Counted from the first letter of the stretch, positions 11,490 to 24,175 are shown. The stretch is 64,000 nucleotides of DNA from Mactra quadrangularis (GCA_025267735.1 CM046307.1:53811395-53875394), one strand, 5' to 3'. The notes: generated by a model from the letters alone, not told the origin. Made by a program: numbers and translations.

Positions 11490-13809
11490 AATTTTATATA
11501 AAAATATATAAAAAATTACTAAGTAAGGAATATGTAACCGTAACTAACCGTTACGCATCTTTTATACAGTAAATTCAATAAAAGGGGAACAACTCTCTAT
11601 GACTTGATACAAATATATCATTGAGTTACCTCCCTTTAAACGCTCTCTACATAAAAGTACAAACTATTCGTGTCGTCTGCTGCGGCTAGACAAAAACATA
11701 TTGTGGTCGACTCTTCAAGGTTGCTTATGAGAAAATTCCAGGAATATTTCTGTTTGTTTTAGTGGGAAAAATAATAAGCGTGGTGCAAGGTCGTGTTGCA
11801 ATTTTTGCGCTGGGATTGTTCAATATCAAACTTTCAGTGAAATGTTAGTTTCGTTTACCGTACATTTCGATTGTCCTTCAATTGAAAAAAGGTACGTGGT
11901 GTAAAAAAACATGAAATAAAGTAAGCCATCCTTAGTTTACTTGAAATTTATAAATGTTTAATACTGTTATGTTACATGTTTGCAGGTGGTGGAAAAAACA
12001 TCCGGACACCAAATTTTACTACCATATTTTTATGGTCCTGGTGCAAACACACCAAGTAAATATGTGTAGAGACATCGGTTCGAGACCATGCTGGTCCCAC
12101 AATTCGGGCTAGTGCTCCTTTGTTTTATGTTTTGGTACCACTTAGCTCAACAAGTTCTGTCTGATGACTTGAACGTCATTTGAAGATATTTGATCACAAT
12201 TTTACATTAGTACATGATTTATTAACACTTTTGAGAAGTCTTAACATTTTGGCCTCAGACATGAATGGATTGTTAACACCTATTTTTGGTATAACTAATA
12301 TCAGAGCTATGTTGATATTGTCCTAAACATGATTTGCCTATATTGATATAAACATGCATAAAAACAACAGAAAAGGACATATTCAACAAAAACAACAACT
12401 TGTAAACAAAAAAGTCATGATTAAATTTAAAATATCCAAAAACCAGTAAGAGAGAGAACTATGACGAGTATCTACATGTAGTTTTTTGACTGCACTTTTA
12501 ATTTGCAGAATGAAATGAGTCATAATATTTTTGACGAAATTGAGAAATGACCAATAGTTAAATATAGGTAGCAAACTTTAGCATGCATGCATAGTTGTTT
12601 GTCATCTGTTTAAAATATTTTGTTCAATGACAAATCATTTCCAAATATAGTCATTCACTCGCTTGGGCCAAAACAGGTGAAAATTTGAAAAATAGCCTGC
12701 ATAGGGTGTGATTAATATATTCATCAAATTTGGTGATGACGCTGACGTCTACCCATCATATCGCCCTAAAATACGAGTCGACAAAATAAACCAACAACAC
12801 CCTCAAACTGTCGCATCGTAATTGACTAGATTCGCTTTATATACTCACTTAAAATAACCCAGCAAGTCACGTGATCGTAAATGGTACGGGTGAATTAGCA
12901 TTTGTAGTAGTATGATTGACGTCACTCGTTGGTGGATCGATCACGATTTTATTTTGTTTAACTTTAAAAATAAGTTCGGTAGTATGAAGTAGGACAAATA
13001 AATGCGTCACAGAGCTAAACATAGACAAAATAATTTTGAATGAATAATGTAGTATACAAACTATTATCTATAAATAACAAGTGTGAGAATTTTAAACGAC
13101 AGGTTGACGTATTTGACTCTCGCCATACCCGGATACAGGGTGGGACTGCATAGTAATTTCAAGGCCACTTTCCGTTTAAAAATTACCGATTTGTTCTTGT
13201 TTTCAAATATAACGTTGTTATTTTAAAGGTTATCTTACGGTTATGTATGCTGACATGACCTCAACTAACCTAATACAAGCATCTATATTTCACAAACTTG
13301 GTCTTGGATAATCTTTACACTATCTTCTGAAAATGTTCGCTTGAGACATTATTAATCAAACCATCTCGAAAGATTAAGGCTGTCTAACGTAATTAATGGC
13401 GAAAGCCGAGTTGCTTCAATGCAAATGAGAAATATCGTATAGAGATCTAGAGCACTTCTGAGCCACATTCGAAACAACCGCAGCAAGTTCATTGGTCATT
13501 TGCTCTTATTTTTCATCTAGACCTTACTGAAGAGCGAAAGAATCGAAACGAAACATCACACCCTTTTTAATTCACTCATTGCATGCTAGTAGCCTAGTGA
13601 AAACAGCAACGATATGGCCGGTTTGTGAATAGAATGTGCAAGCGAAATGATATGGTATTTATTCAAACATAAATACAATAATACACATATTGTAACATGT
13701 ATCTTAAAATATACCCAAATTACGAACATTTGACACCATGAAATTATGAAAATATTAAATTCTTAACTACAAACCATAATTATGCACTAGCTAGGTTTAT
13801 TACAAAATA
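11490..13809. other. Unassigned AT-rich DNA
   Basis: No gene supported. Near 12079 a B-box-like GGTTCGAGACC may be a SINE relic, but no A box or tail was found. Confidence 0.35.
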
Positions 13810-13819
13810 ATGTGCTGCC

Positions 13820-14850
13820 GCATGATGGATGTTCTGATGGGATCCTTGGATTGGAATCCGACTGTACACCTAGCAATTATGGATTTTACGGCATCTGGCC
13901 AGATTCCCCATTGGCTGGATGTTGCCTTTCTATCGATTTTATACTCATTACCTTTAAGATTAATACTTTATCTAACCAATCAGGCGCTGACGCTGATGGA
14001 TGTCCTGGCGGGGTCCTTGGATTGGGATCCGACTTTGCACCTTGCAATCGTGGATTTTTCCAAGGCATCTGGCCGGATTCCCTATTGGCTAGGAGTTGTC
14101 TTTTCATTGATAATCTAATCATTACCGATATCACTTAAACTTATCTTAGCAATCAGGCGCTGAGGCTGATGGGTATTCTGGAGGGATCTTTGGATTGGAA
14201 TCCAACTTTGCACCTTGCAATTATGGATTTTTCAAGGCATCTTGTCTGGTTCCCATTAGTCGGAGTCTGCATTTATTCACAGTCTAATGCCTCAGTCCCA
14301 TAAAATCGTGCCTTGTTGCGGACCCGTACGTGCAGATAGCCGTAGGCCGTGGGAAGCCTTGCGTGCTAAGGTGACGGTACGCACATGGCACAAAACAACA
14401 CGCCCATACGGAGCCGTAGCTGGAAGTTTTGCAAGTTTAATTCATACTCGGCCACGATTGTGTTCACGATTTGACTTTGAAACTGATACGTGTATCCTGG
14501 GCTCATCTCACAGACCCTGGTAAAAACGTAACAGTACGTACGGGTACGCAAGAGTTCGTACGGGTCCTTGCGGAGCTTGGTCGCACGGCGCCCGTACGGT
14601 GCCCTCACGGCTATTTTTATGTTTATGGGACTGTAGCTTAATCATAACCTTTATCACTTTTACTTTATCTGACCACTATATAATGCATGGTGGTTGGTGG
14701 GACGGGCGGGCACTGATAATGATGGATGTTCGGGTGGGAGCCCTGGATTAGAATCCAACTTTGCACCTTGCAATCATGGATTTTCGTGGCATCCGGCCGT
14801 ATTCCCCATCGACCGTTTGGCTGCCGTTCTACCAACAATCCATTATCACT
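13820..14850 (+). repeat. Array of ~172-bp repeats, interrupted by a MITE
   Basis: Four related units begin with GATGGATGT or GATGGGTAT at 13824, 13995, 14168 and 14721. Each continues CCTTGGATTGGAATCC, ACTTTGCACCTTGCAAT and CATCTGGCC...TTCCCCATTGG. Spacings are 171, 173 and 553; the last is enlarged by the element at 14293-14633. Overlapping reading frames on both strands come from the repeat itself. Confidence 0.85.
14293..14633. mobile_element. MITE with CAGTCCCATAAA ends
   Basis: Perfect 12-bp terminal inverted repeats, CAGTCCCATAAA (14293-14304) and TTTATGGGACTG (14622-14633). The 341-bp element is richer in G+C and CpG than its surroundings, with repeated CGTACGG motifs. It lies between the third and fourth units of the 172-bp repeat. 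The CAG start suggests hAT, but a clean target duplication is not visible. Confidence 0.75.
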
Positions 14851-15040
14851 CATTCACTATCTTTTACAGTTAAAAATCCACTTGTTATGTTGTTGTTGTT
14901 GTTTTTAAACTACTATGAGCACTTTATTAATCAGTAAATTTTAGTTTTATATTAGTCATCAGTTTATGTTTTTATACATGTATTTTATCATTTCTTAATC
15001 TTTTTCATTTTTCATTTTCGTTTTTATTTAAGCTCGTATT

Positions 15041-15130
15041 TCTTATTATGCGTATGATCGTGAAGCGCTTTTGAACATATGTTCTATATGAAAAGAGCGC
15101 TATACAAATCCGGTATATAATAATATTTAC
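15041..15130 (+). mobile_element. 3' tail of a LINE/SINE-type retroelement
   Basis: GAAGCGCTTTTGAACATA...AGAGCGCTATACAAATCCGG is followed by a TATAATAATA tail. This resembles retroelement 3' ends that finish with a GCGCTAT-AAAT segment and a TAA-type tail. No body was recognised upstream. Confidence 0.4.
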
Positions 15131-17001
15131 ACTTAAACATATACAATTCTGACAAAAAACGATTTCTGGTTAAGGAAAATATGCATTTCATTGAAAGATT
15201 GTGGTAAAATACTATACTCACCGCGCAAATATTATAAAATGTAGACATCAATGAAATGCCAATGTCTTTTTTAATAAAACTATTTTAGTGGGAGTTGACT
15301 TAAATAAGGTATTTTTGGGGTTTCAGAAAATATACTTTCGGTGTCTGTTTCCCTATGAAGTAAATGTTTCATCAAACGCGTGGTCGTAAGAAATAATACA
15401 TATTTATACCATACTTTCGCTGACGCTCGAGATACATTATTCTTACATTGTTTTTATAGTATTTGGCAATTAGGAATTTCAGTATACCACATATACAAAC
15501 ATATTGAATAGCGTCAAATAATCATTGTTCGATTGCCTAATGACTAATACAGCATTTTATCATATTGCGTTAAGCACATTGGAATTTCTCGGTCGTAAAA
15601 TTTAGTGTAATGCATAAACAACAAAAACATGGTATCTTTTGAAAAATTGATAAAAGTCAAGCACAGTAATATCAACTAGCCAGCCTGCTATTAAAGGGTA
15701 TTGCTTGCACCATACTTCTGAATAAAATTACGAAGTAGACTCATGTTTAATGCAGCTATTGCCATAAAATATATGTTAATGCAAAGGCGGCTGAAACGGT
15801 CTAAGTGTCAATAACACCTTTTGATAATTCTGTAGTAGGACCCTCGGCTGATCTTTTTTAAATTATTATACAATGTATATGTATGTAATTTACAGCACAT
15901 TTATGTGTCCATGGGTTGATTGTATTATCAAAAGTTTTTTGTTGCGTGATATTGGCAAAAAGCAATCGAACAAAAATTCCGACAAAATTCGCCATTAGTT
16001 TACATCATCGCGCAGCAATTGAAATGTGCACGGAATTTTAACAAGAACGTGTCCATTCTGAAAACCTTGGTCTCTTTCTTCAATAAATGCCTGAGGTATC
16101 CCGAATGTAGCGTTGCATGTCAATCCTTACAACTCAGCATTTTCCGAGTTCTGTCCGATCGAGTTCATAGTGATTGCATGTGTGGCATATATTTCGTGAA
16201 CAACATGTGTGATTTAACTATACATTTAAGTGGACATTATAGCGGAACAAAGCCAGAATCTATAATAAAACTTATATTCTCTCAAAAGTTGATATTTCCC
16301 GTGTTAATATTACATTCCCATTTAAAAATGAACTTCACCAATCTCCACATGCACGCTACGAGTAGCAGACTATATTAAAGTTATAAAACATGTTTCTGCG
16401 ACTTCAGTTACAACCACGTTTAGTTACAACGTGTCTTAATTATAACACGTTTATATGAGTGTCGTCTTCCCGTTGAACACGATTTTATATGCGAATAGAA
16501 ACAACACTATTTTTCCATTTATTATAAAATTAGTAAACGAAAATAAACCTGCTAATAATAATTACTAATTAACGGCAAAATGCAACAACATTATATGTTT
16601 TCAATAGCACAGACTGCCAGGATGAAAAAGTTCCATCCAAATGCTTTATATAAACACCTATATAAATTGTATGAGTATGCATATAACAAAAACAGAAATG
16701 GGGAGGGACTCTTTCATGCCGACAGCCAGGGCTGAAAGAGCAACGCAGCAGTTGGAGATGACTTAACGCTGAAGAAACATTCAGGGTGGCGGTACTTAAG
16801 CACAATCTATGCAAGTAATTAATATGTACTCATTTCTTCACCGGCGAAATGTTAACTTGATTCACGTGCCAACCTGTTCCATACCCTGATTGCAATTAAC
16901 GAAAATTCAAAGATAATTAATCTTTAAAATATTTGCTATGACACAAGCACTTGAGTTCTTAAAAATATATTTTAAAATATAAGAAGGGCCTATGAAACAA
17001 C
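15131..17001. other. Unassigned AT-rich DNA
   Basis: Nothing supported. A possible degenerate CACAGGCG-type arm lies near 15785 (GGCGGCTGAAACGGTC). Confidence 0.35.
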
Positions 17002-17410
17002 TAGGGCTGTCACGATACGCCTGAAGCGTACTGCAATATATTGCAATACGCTGTCATCGTATCGCGATACGTACCACGATATATTGTGGGCTTTTAGATT
17101 CGTTGTTCCTCCGCTGTATTTAACAGAAAAAATTGCAAATCTTATTTGCAATTACTGATAAAATTTAGCCTCCTTAAGTATTTACGGTCATTTAGGAATG
17201 AGACGCGCCCCAATCGATTAAATTCTTGCAATTTCAGGTTAGATGGAATGAACAGTGGAAAAACTGACGTTCCGCTACTGTAATTTTGCCAAGGGAAGAA
17301 TTTTCCAATGATTTAAAAATATCGCGAAATACCGGTATATTAAAATCGTACCGCGGTACGTATTGCCGCAGCTACGTATTGCAATATACCGGTATATCGT
17401 GACAGGCCTA
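17002..17410. mobile_element. hAT-type MITE, TAGGGCTGTCACGATA ends
   Basis: The ends are TAGGGCTGTCACGATA and TATCGTGACAGGCCTA in inverted orientation. A perfect 8-bp duplication GAAACAAC lies at 16994-17001 and 17411-17418. The interior is rich in further CGATACG/ACCGGTATA palindromes near both ends. No coding capacity. Ends of this type are familiar from hAT-related elements in many animals. Confidence 0.92.
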
Positions 17411-17945
17411 GAAACAACCTGAGCAATGATTATCAATATCGCAAAATCAGTAAGTTCGTGATTTTGTTTTCAATTCTAAACAGTACTGATCACCTATATA
17501 ACCGGCTTTCAAAAGCTAGCATGTTTTCCTAAGCAAACAGGTGTGCTAAAAAGAGCATTGTGAGCTATTCTTGACGTGCTAAACAGAAAATATTTAACAT
17601 GTTTCTAGAATAGAAATGTAGCAGGTGGTATATTCTATATTCTACTCATTCGATAATTTTTATTGAACAACGAGATGGTGCTTCTTGTCGGCTTTATTTA
17701 CCATCTTTTGAAGGTAGGGCCTGAGTATGGTGTATGTTTGTTGACCATGGTAGAACTGTTATTTAATTCTACTTGTAGTATTGTAGTATAAAACACTTAT
17801 CAGTTATCTGTTTTTTGAATAAGCTATCCTAAATATTGCCACTTGAGAAATCCAACCATCTTTTAGCTTGAACAAAAATTCAGATTATAAGCTTTCAAAG
17901 ATTTTTTTTTTGTTCAAATTGATGTTCCGAAAAGGACCTTAGAAT

Positions 17946-18151
17946 CACTGGCACCAGAGTCCATATCTAATGATTATAATGCGTACGTCCCTATATATAG
18001 TTCTCTGTACATACGAATATTATAATGATTGTATAGATCTAGTCCTAACTCGTACACGGTGATGAATACGGGAGCGATTTTTAATTGTGTACGTTGACAA
18101 AATATTATATGTGCGTGCATTTTAAAGAATGTGAGGACTCTAGTGCCAGTG
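17946..18151 (+). mobile_element. hAT-type MITE, CACTGGCACCAGAGTCC ends
   Basis: 17-bp terminal inverted repeats with one mismatch: CACTGGCACCAGAGTCC at left and GGACTCTAGTGCCAGTG at right. A perfect 8-bp target duplication CTTAGAAT lies at 17938-17945 and 18152-18159. The 206-bp element is non-coding. An older inverted relative lies at 137-315. Confidence 0.92.
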
Positions 18152-18159
18152 CTTAGAAT

Positions 18160-19668
18160 CGTGCTGATTTAGCATTTCCATAGGCTGTCGGAACGGTTTC
18201 AAGTCAGAATAGTATGTCATATAACTATTCCGTCATTATGTAAAGTAAGTCTAAAAATCATTTTTTTCCACGTCCGTCATTAGCGTGCGTTACGTCTTTT
18301 GTGTTTTGACTCAGTATCAAGCCAACCGCCAATGTGTTTCAGGGCTCATCTTTCGCAGGTTACTAAGAACAAACTCATTAATTTTATTGCAGGATGACTG
18401 TGACTTGGGTAAGATGGAGAGTTAGTTGCACCGAGAGGGTGCATATTGAGGGGTGCATAAGGGTTGAAATAAAAGGGGACGAAACCTAGGACAAAAGTGA
18501 GGTGAGGATGACCTCAATCTCCGTTTACTAATATCCTAAAGACCACTGTCGTATATAGGATCTCCTAACTACGCACAAGGGGTCACGTCAATATGACCTT
18601 TGTGTCGACCAAACACTGTGATCCTGTCATCTGGATAAAACACTATTTTTTTCATAATTCCTATTTTAGACCGAGATAGCTAATTTGACTGAATGGTTAT
18701 TCACAAGTTTATTTAACAGTTCTTAGCAAATTACGTCACTAATCACAATGATTTAGTCTTGTAGATTTTAAGGCAAAGGCTATCTTAACGTGACCCGTAA
18801 TATGATGTAGCCAAATCCAAAATATGCGAGTGCTCAATTTGATAATTTTTTATCGAACTTTAGTCAAATTGGGATTACCTAAGATAACCTGAGATTATTT
18901 AACTATACACGCACTTATTTAGAAGTAAACCAAGTTCTCTTCGTGTATTTTTGTTCGTATAAAATTAAATAATTATTTACTTAATAAACTTGAATTGACC
19001 ACAAAATTAGATCTCCATAAACCAAACAGATTAAAATAGTTGACCTTAAAACTCAAAAGTTACTTGGTACAGTAATACTTAAATGTGCTGGGGCGGACCT
19101 AAGCATTGTCCCAGGGCTGTCCAGATGGGGGAACACTTTGAAATATATCTAGAGGGGATTAAACACATTGCATCAAAGCAAAGGCAATTGTGTGCGATTT
19201 TACTTATTATTTAAGTAGGTCATAAACAATATGCGAAGACTTTAGTGAATTCTCCACCCTCCGGGATCCAGGCCAATCCGGCGAATAATCCGTCAAAGGT
19301 ATATACTTCAAACAGCTTAAAACTTCAAGCACTCATGACCAATTTAAAATCACTTTATATACATATACTCTGTTATTTATTGATACTAATATTCCTGGTA
19401 GGTTATTCTCACATATAGTGATTGATATACACACTTGTACAAATATTTCCCTATTAAAAGAGTGCCACGATATATTCCCCTTTGATATATTTCTCTATGG
19501 AATAAGTTCCCCCCAGCCATGTGAGTGATATTTTGTATGTAATTTGCCAACTCGGTGTTTTTTTTACTAATATTAAAATCGAACAGTCAATATAAAGCTT
19601 ATTTGATAATCATATTGGTAAGGTCGCTTGAGATACTCAATGTAACTCGAAGACCTAGATCTCTGGGC
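18160..19668. other. Unassigned AT-rich DNA
   Basis: No gene supported. Segments near 19090-19280 (CTGGGGCGGACC, GGGATCCAGGCC) may be a decayed relative of the GGCGGATCCAG MITE. Confidence 0.3.
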
Positions 19669-19905
19669 CAGTGCACCTTTACAAAAAATCTTATGAAAAA
19701 AAGTTATCGTAAGTCACATTGATACTTTTGCATTTCAAAGTCATATTAATAATAAACTTAACCATGATATGAGTTTCAAAAGGTATACAATATTCAACAT
19801 AATACAATGATATTTGGAATTGACTAAAATGACAGTATTATCAACATCTCATGCTTTTGACTTACGATGACTTTTATCGTAAGATTTTTTGTGAATAGCC
19901 CCAGT
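19669..19905 (+). mobile_element. Hairpin-ended MITE (ATCTTACGATAA family), copy 1
   Basis: About 237 bp with ~50-bp imperfect inverted ends. Each end carries its own hairpin: CTTACGATGACTTTTATCGTAAG at the right, and a similar but less exact one at the left. The interior (AAAGTCATATTAATAATAAAC, ATATTTGGAATTGACT) matches copies at 58240-58486 (same orientation) and 24763-25006 (inverted). CCAGTG occurs at both borders. Confidence 0.8.
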
Positions 19906-20622
19906 GGTATTCAGCATATATACCTTTGCCGAGGACTGACAGCTTTCAAATTTTCATCACAGTAACATGTTCATCAAATAGCACCGTATTTCGTTGTACT
20001 TAAAACCATTCTCGTGCCCAGGAGTTAAGAAGAGTTTCGTTCTGTGGGTACGAAAATGTCACTGAGAATTGAATATCATGTTTGGAAAATATTCCTCGCA
20101 ATGCATAAAATGTTTTGTTGCAAAATATAAGAACGTCACAAAGACTATTCTTGCATTGTTAAAACTTGTGGTATACCAAAAACAAAATTATCAAATGTTT
20201 TAAAGGTCATTGACAAAGGATCACAAAGGATGTAAGTTAGAAATACCAGAGTTAATGAAGAGTCATTGACAATGCAGCATAACAAAGGATAAATTTCAAA
20301 ATAACACTTGAATACCTTACCCATTTTTAACACTTTTTGCAAACTCATTCATAAGGGGGGATTTCCCTTCCTTGAAACTCTTTGTGTTCTACAAACAATC
20401 AAGAAATACTATTTTTATCCCTTTCATTAGCTGCTTGAACAGACAGAACCGTCTTTTTCAAGGTAACTAAATATTAACACTACACTCCCATAGATTTATG
20501 TTTGATTCTTTTCACTGAATGTAAACATAAACACTTAAATATTGCATGTACAAACCTGAAGGCTAGCACAATTCAGAGCTCCTAAATAATGTTCCTGAAC
20601 CCCTCACCTTACGAATTAAACC
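19906..20622. other. Unassigned DNA
   Basis: No gene or repeat supported. Confidence 0.35.
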
Positions 20623-20700
20623 CATTTTCGTCTCCAGAAGCTATCAAGATTTTTGACCTAGCTAGTGCGAGGATCTTGATAGCTTCTGGGTACGAGAATG
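20623..20700. mobile_element. Palindromic hairpin element (CATTCTCGTACCCAGAGG family), copy 1
   Basis: Arms of about 28 bp, from CATTTTCGTCTCCAGAAGCT to the mirror AGCTTCTGGGTACGAGAATG, with three mismatches, around a ~22-bp spacer. Four other copies are in the window. Confidence 0.8.
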
Positions 20701-20718
20701 AATTAAATCTAGTCAGCA

Positions 20719-20780
20719 CATTCTCGTACCCCGAGGTTATCAAGAATCTCGAGAATCTTGATAGTCTCGGGGTACGAGGA
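20719..20780. mobile_element. Palindromic hairpin element, copy 2
   Basis: Two ~30-bp arms with no spacer and four mismatches, meeting at TCTCGAGA. The left arm starts CATTCTCGTACCCCGAGG and the right ends CCTCGGGG-type TCTCGGGGTACGAG. It lies 18 bp from copy 1, so the two may have arisen together. Confidence 0.82.
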
Positions 20781-21752
20781 GTCAGCAATCCAGCCATCAA
20801 TTTGTTATAATCTCTTGCATCGGTAAAGAGAGTCCTAAGTTACATCGAGAGTGGTCCCTGGTAATGAAGTCGCATTGGGTACTCGTGACACTCTATTCCA
20901 TCCAGAGTCTTAAGCAAATATTTCATACCTTCTCAAATTAGCACCATATTATCTACCTTTTCATCGAAGTGCTGCAACTTTGGTAATATTGCATTATTTT
21001 TTTAACTTTGTTTATACAAAAATTTCATCTCGATTGTGAAATATGTTCTTACAACTGCTTCATGGTCCCTTAAAACTGAGCTACTACGATAAAGTTTCTT
21101 GCTCATGGAAATAACCGGGTATGGTTTGGAGCGAAGCTGGCTATCCAATGATTACCAGTACAACGTCGTAACTGCTCGACCATACCCGCTTCTTCAACTT
21201 GGAACCATGTTGGCAGCCTATGCATATTAACATACACTATGCTTGTTGTTTATGGTTAATTATACATTTCAGCAGGCTTCAAGTTTAAATTTAAGGTTCG
21301 ACCCAGTTCATTCCCTAACATTGCATTTTACGGGTAACGCAATCAAACGATCAAAAACAGTCAGCTGAAGAAGACAACGTATGAGATGTCAACCAAAATT
21401 TCTAGGTAAAGACATTGTCGCTCAGAAATAATTAAAATGGACTCCATAAATGATTAAGAGCAGAGAAACCCTTTTAGGCGAAGTCAGAACTTGCTGCATT
21501 TAAACCAAACACAATCTTTTCTTCATTATTCAAATACATTGTAATGTTGCTTACATCTGAAGTAACAGCTCTCTGTTAATCTGGCGTTACCACTAGTTGG
21601 CTTACCAAGTACTTAACTGCAACCTACACACACTGTTTGGGCAAGCCTAAAAACTGTAGTAATTGTTGAACAGCCTGTGCATTTGACATCCATGAAGTAG
21701 CGTTTTTAAAACATTTAATACAGAAGAAACAAGAGCTCCGCTGGGCGGGGCA
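20781..21752. other. Unassigned DNA with one spaced inverted repeat
   Basis: CGGGTATGGT (21116-21125) and ACCATACCCG (21179-21188) form a 10-bp inverted pair. No gene seen. Confidence 0.4.
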
Positions 21753-22393
21753 TTATACGCCCGTGTGCAGTCCATGCTGTATTCTATCTCATATGAAGTC
21801 CCTGTGACCTTAAACAATGACCCCGGGGTCTCAGAATAGGTCCCATCCTTCACTGGAGGGCTATTCAAAGCAAAGATTTTGAGAACCTAGGTACAGCCAT
21901 GGTTGAGTTATCACCGGCACAAAGTTTTCCCACACAAACTTCCAGTGACCTTGACCCTAGGGCCTCAGAACCAAAAGTTCTCACTCTTGACCCAAAGAGT
22001 ATTGATACATAAAATTTGGTGATCTTAGATAAAGTTGGTTGTTGGACAAGGTTTTTCCTCATGATTTCCTTGTGACTTTGACCTTTTGACCCAGGGGCCT
22101 AAAACCAAAGGGGCATATGCTTGACATTTAGGCTAACCTTAAATAAAATTTGGTGAACCTAGATACAATCATTATTGAGTTATTGTCCGGAAAATGTTTC
22201 AATATAAATTAAGTCCCAGTGACTTAGACTTTTGACCCTGGGGTCTCCAAGTCAAAAGGGAACATCCTCTACCAAAGAGCTATAAACACATTACTTCTTG
22301 ACAAATGGGCTGATCCATATAAAATTTGGTTAACCTAGGTACAATCATTGTTTAGTTATTGTCCAGACAAGGTTTTTCCATATGATGCCCATG

Positions 22394-24175
22394 TGACCTT
22401 GACCTTTGACCCAGGGGCCTCAAAACCAATAGGGAACATCCTTGACACATGGGCTACCCTCACATATTATTTGGTGAACTAATTTCATGTTACTTATTAA
22501 ATATAGCATTAATTCCATTGTTTGCCATTTTGACTTTATTAACATATTGATTGAACATTTGAATGATGCCCCTGTGACCTTGACCTTTGACCCAGGGGGC
22601 CCAAAACCAATAGAGCATATCATTGACACATGGGCTACTCACACATAAAATTTGGTGAACCTAGGTACATTGGTGGTTCAGTTATTGTCTAAACAAGTTT
22701 TTCATTGTTTGCCATTTTGACTTTATTAACATATTGGTTGAACATTTGAAGTCAAATCTTGGTAATTTGATATCTTCTGGTTGAAGGTTTAAACTTGACC
22801 CTGTTTCCTCGAAACTGATAAGGCACATCCTTGACACATGGGCTACTCTCACATGAAATTTGGTGAACATAGGTGCAGTCATTGTTAAGTTATTACCTGG
22901 ACAATGTTTTTCAATATGATGCCCCTGTGACCTTGACCTTTGACCCAGGGACCAAAAAAACCAATAAAGCATATCCTTGACACATGGGCTACTCTCACAT
23001 AAAATTTGGTGAACCTAGGTACATGGGTGATTCAGTTATTGTCCGGACAAAGTTTTTACATAAGATGCCTCTGTGACCTTGACCTTTGAACCTTGGGCCC
23101 AAAAACCTGTAGGGCACATCCTTGACACAAGGGCTACCTTCGCATAAAATTTTGTGAAACTAGGTAAAGTCGTTATTGAGTTTTTGTCCGGACAAGGTTT
23201 TTCAATATAATGCCCCTGTGACCTTGACCTTTGACCCAGGGGCCCCAAAACCAATAGGGCATATCCTTAACACATGGGCTACTCACACATAAAATTTGGT
23301 GAACCTAAGTACATTGGTGGGTCAGTTATTGTCCGGATAAGTTTTATATTGTTTGCCATTTTGACTTTATTAACATATTGATTGAACTTTTGAAGTCAAA
23401 TCTTGGTAATTTGATATCTTCTGGTTGAAGATTTAAACTTGACCCTGTTTCCCCAAAACAAATAAGGCACATCCTTGACACATGGGCTACTCTCACATGA
23501 AATTTGGTGAACCTAGATACAGCCATTGTTGAGTTATTACCCGGACACTGTTTTTCGATATGATGCCCCTGTGACCTTGACCTTTGACCCAGGGGCCTCA
23601 AAACTAATAGAGCATATCCTTGACACATAGGCTACTCTCACATAAAATTTGGTGCACCTAGGTACATTGGTGGTTCAGTTATTGTCCGGACAAAGTTTTT
23701 TCATATGATGCCTCTGTGACCTTGACCTTTGAAGCTCGGGCCCCATAAACCTATAGGGCACATCCTTGACACATGAGCTACCTTCACAAAAAATTTTGTG
23801 AACCTAGGTACAGTGGTTGTCGAGTTATTGTCAAGACAAGGTTTTTCGATATGATGCCCTTGTGACCTTGACCTTTGACCCAGGGGCCCCAAAACCAATA
23901 GGGCAGATCCTTAACACAAGGGCTACTCTCACCTAAAATTTGGTGAATCTAGGTAGATTGGTTGTTCAGTTATTGTCAGGACAAGTTTTTTTTTCCATAT
24001 GAGGCCCGTGTGACCTTGACCTTTGACCCAGGGGCCCCAAAACCAATAGTGAACATCTTTGACACATGGGCTACTCTTACATAAAATTTTGTGAATCTAG
24101 GTACAGTTGTTGTTGAGTTATGGTCCGGACAAGTTTTACCTATTTTAAGTCCCAGTGACCTTGACCTTTGGTCCT
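22394..24175 (+). repeat. ~145-bp core repeats with higher-order structure
   Basis: The landmark TGACCTTGACCTTTGACCC starts at 22394, 22575, 22928, 23074, 23219, 23572, 23717, 23863, 24011 and 24156, with sequence variants at 23074, 23717 and 24156. Spacings are 181, 353, 146, 145, 353, 145, 146, 148 and 145. The series 353-146-145 then 353-145-146 shows a 644-bp higher-order unit duplicated in tandem (22575-23218 and 23219-23862). The long spacings contain an extra segment (TTGTTTGCCATTTTGACTTT). Confidence 0.88.

Noticed and set aside
12079..12089. B-box-like GGTTCGAGACC
   Set aside because: Isolated; no A box at tRNA spacing and no SINE body.
13810..14138. Frames of 82-108 codons on both strands
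   Set aside because: They lie in the 172-bp repeat array and reuse the same repeat in several frames.
16019..16378. 119-codon frame
   Set aside because: Begins at TTG, has no recognised motif, splice signal or codon bias; likely chance.
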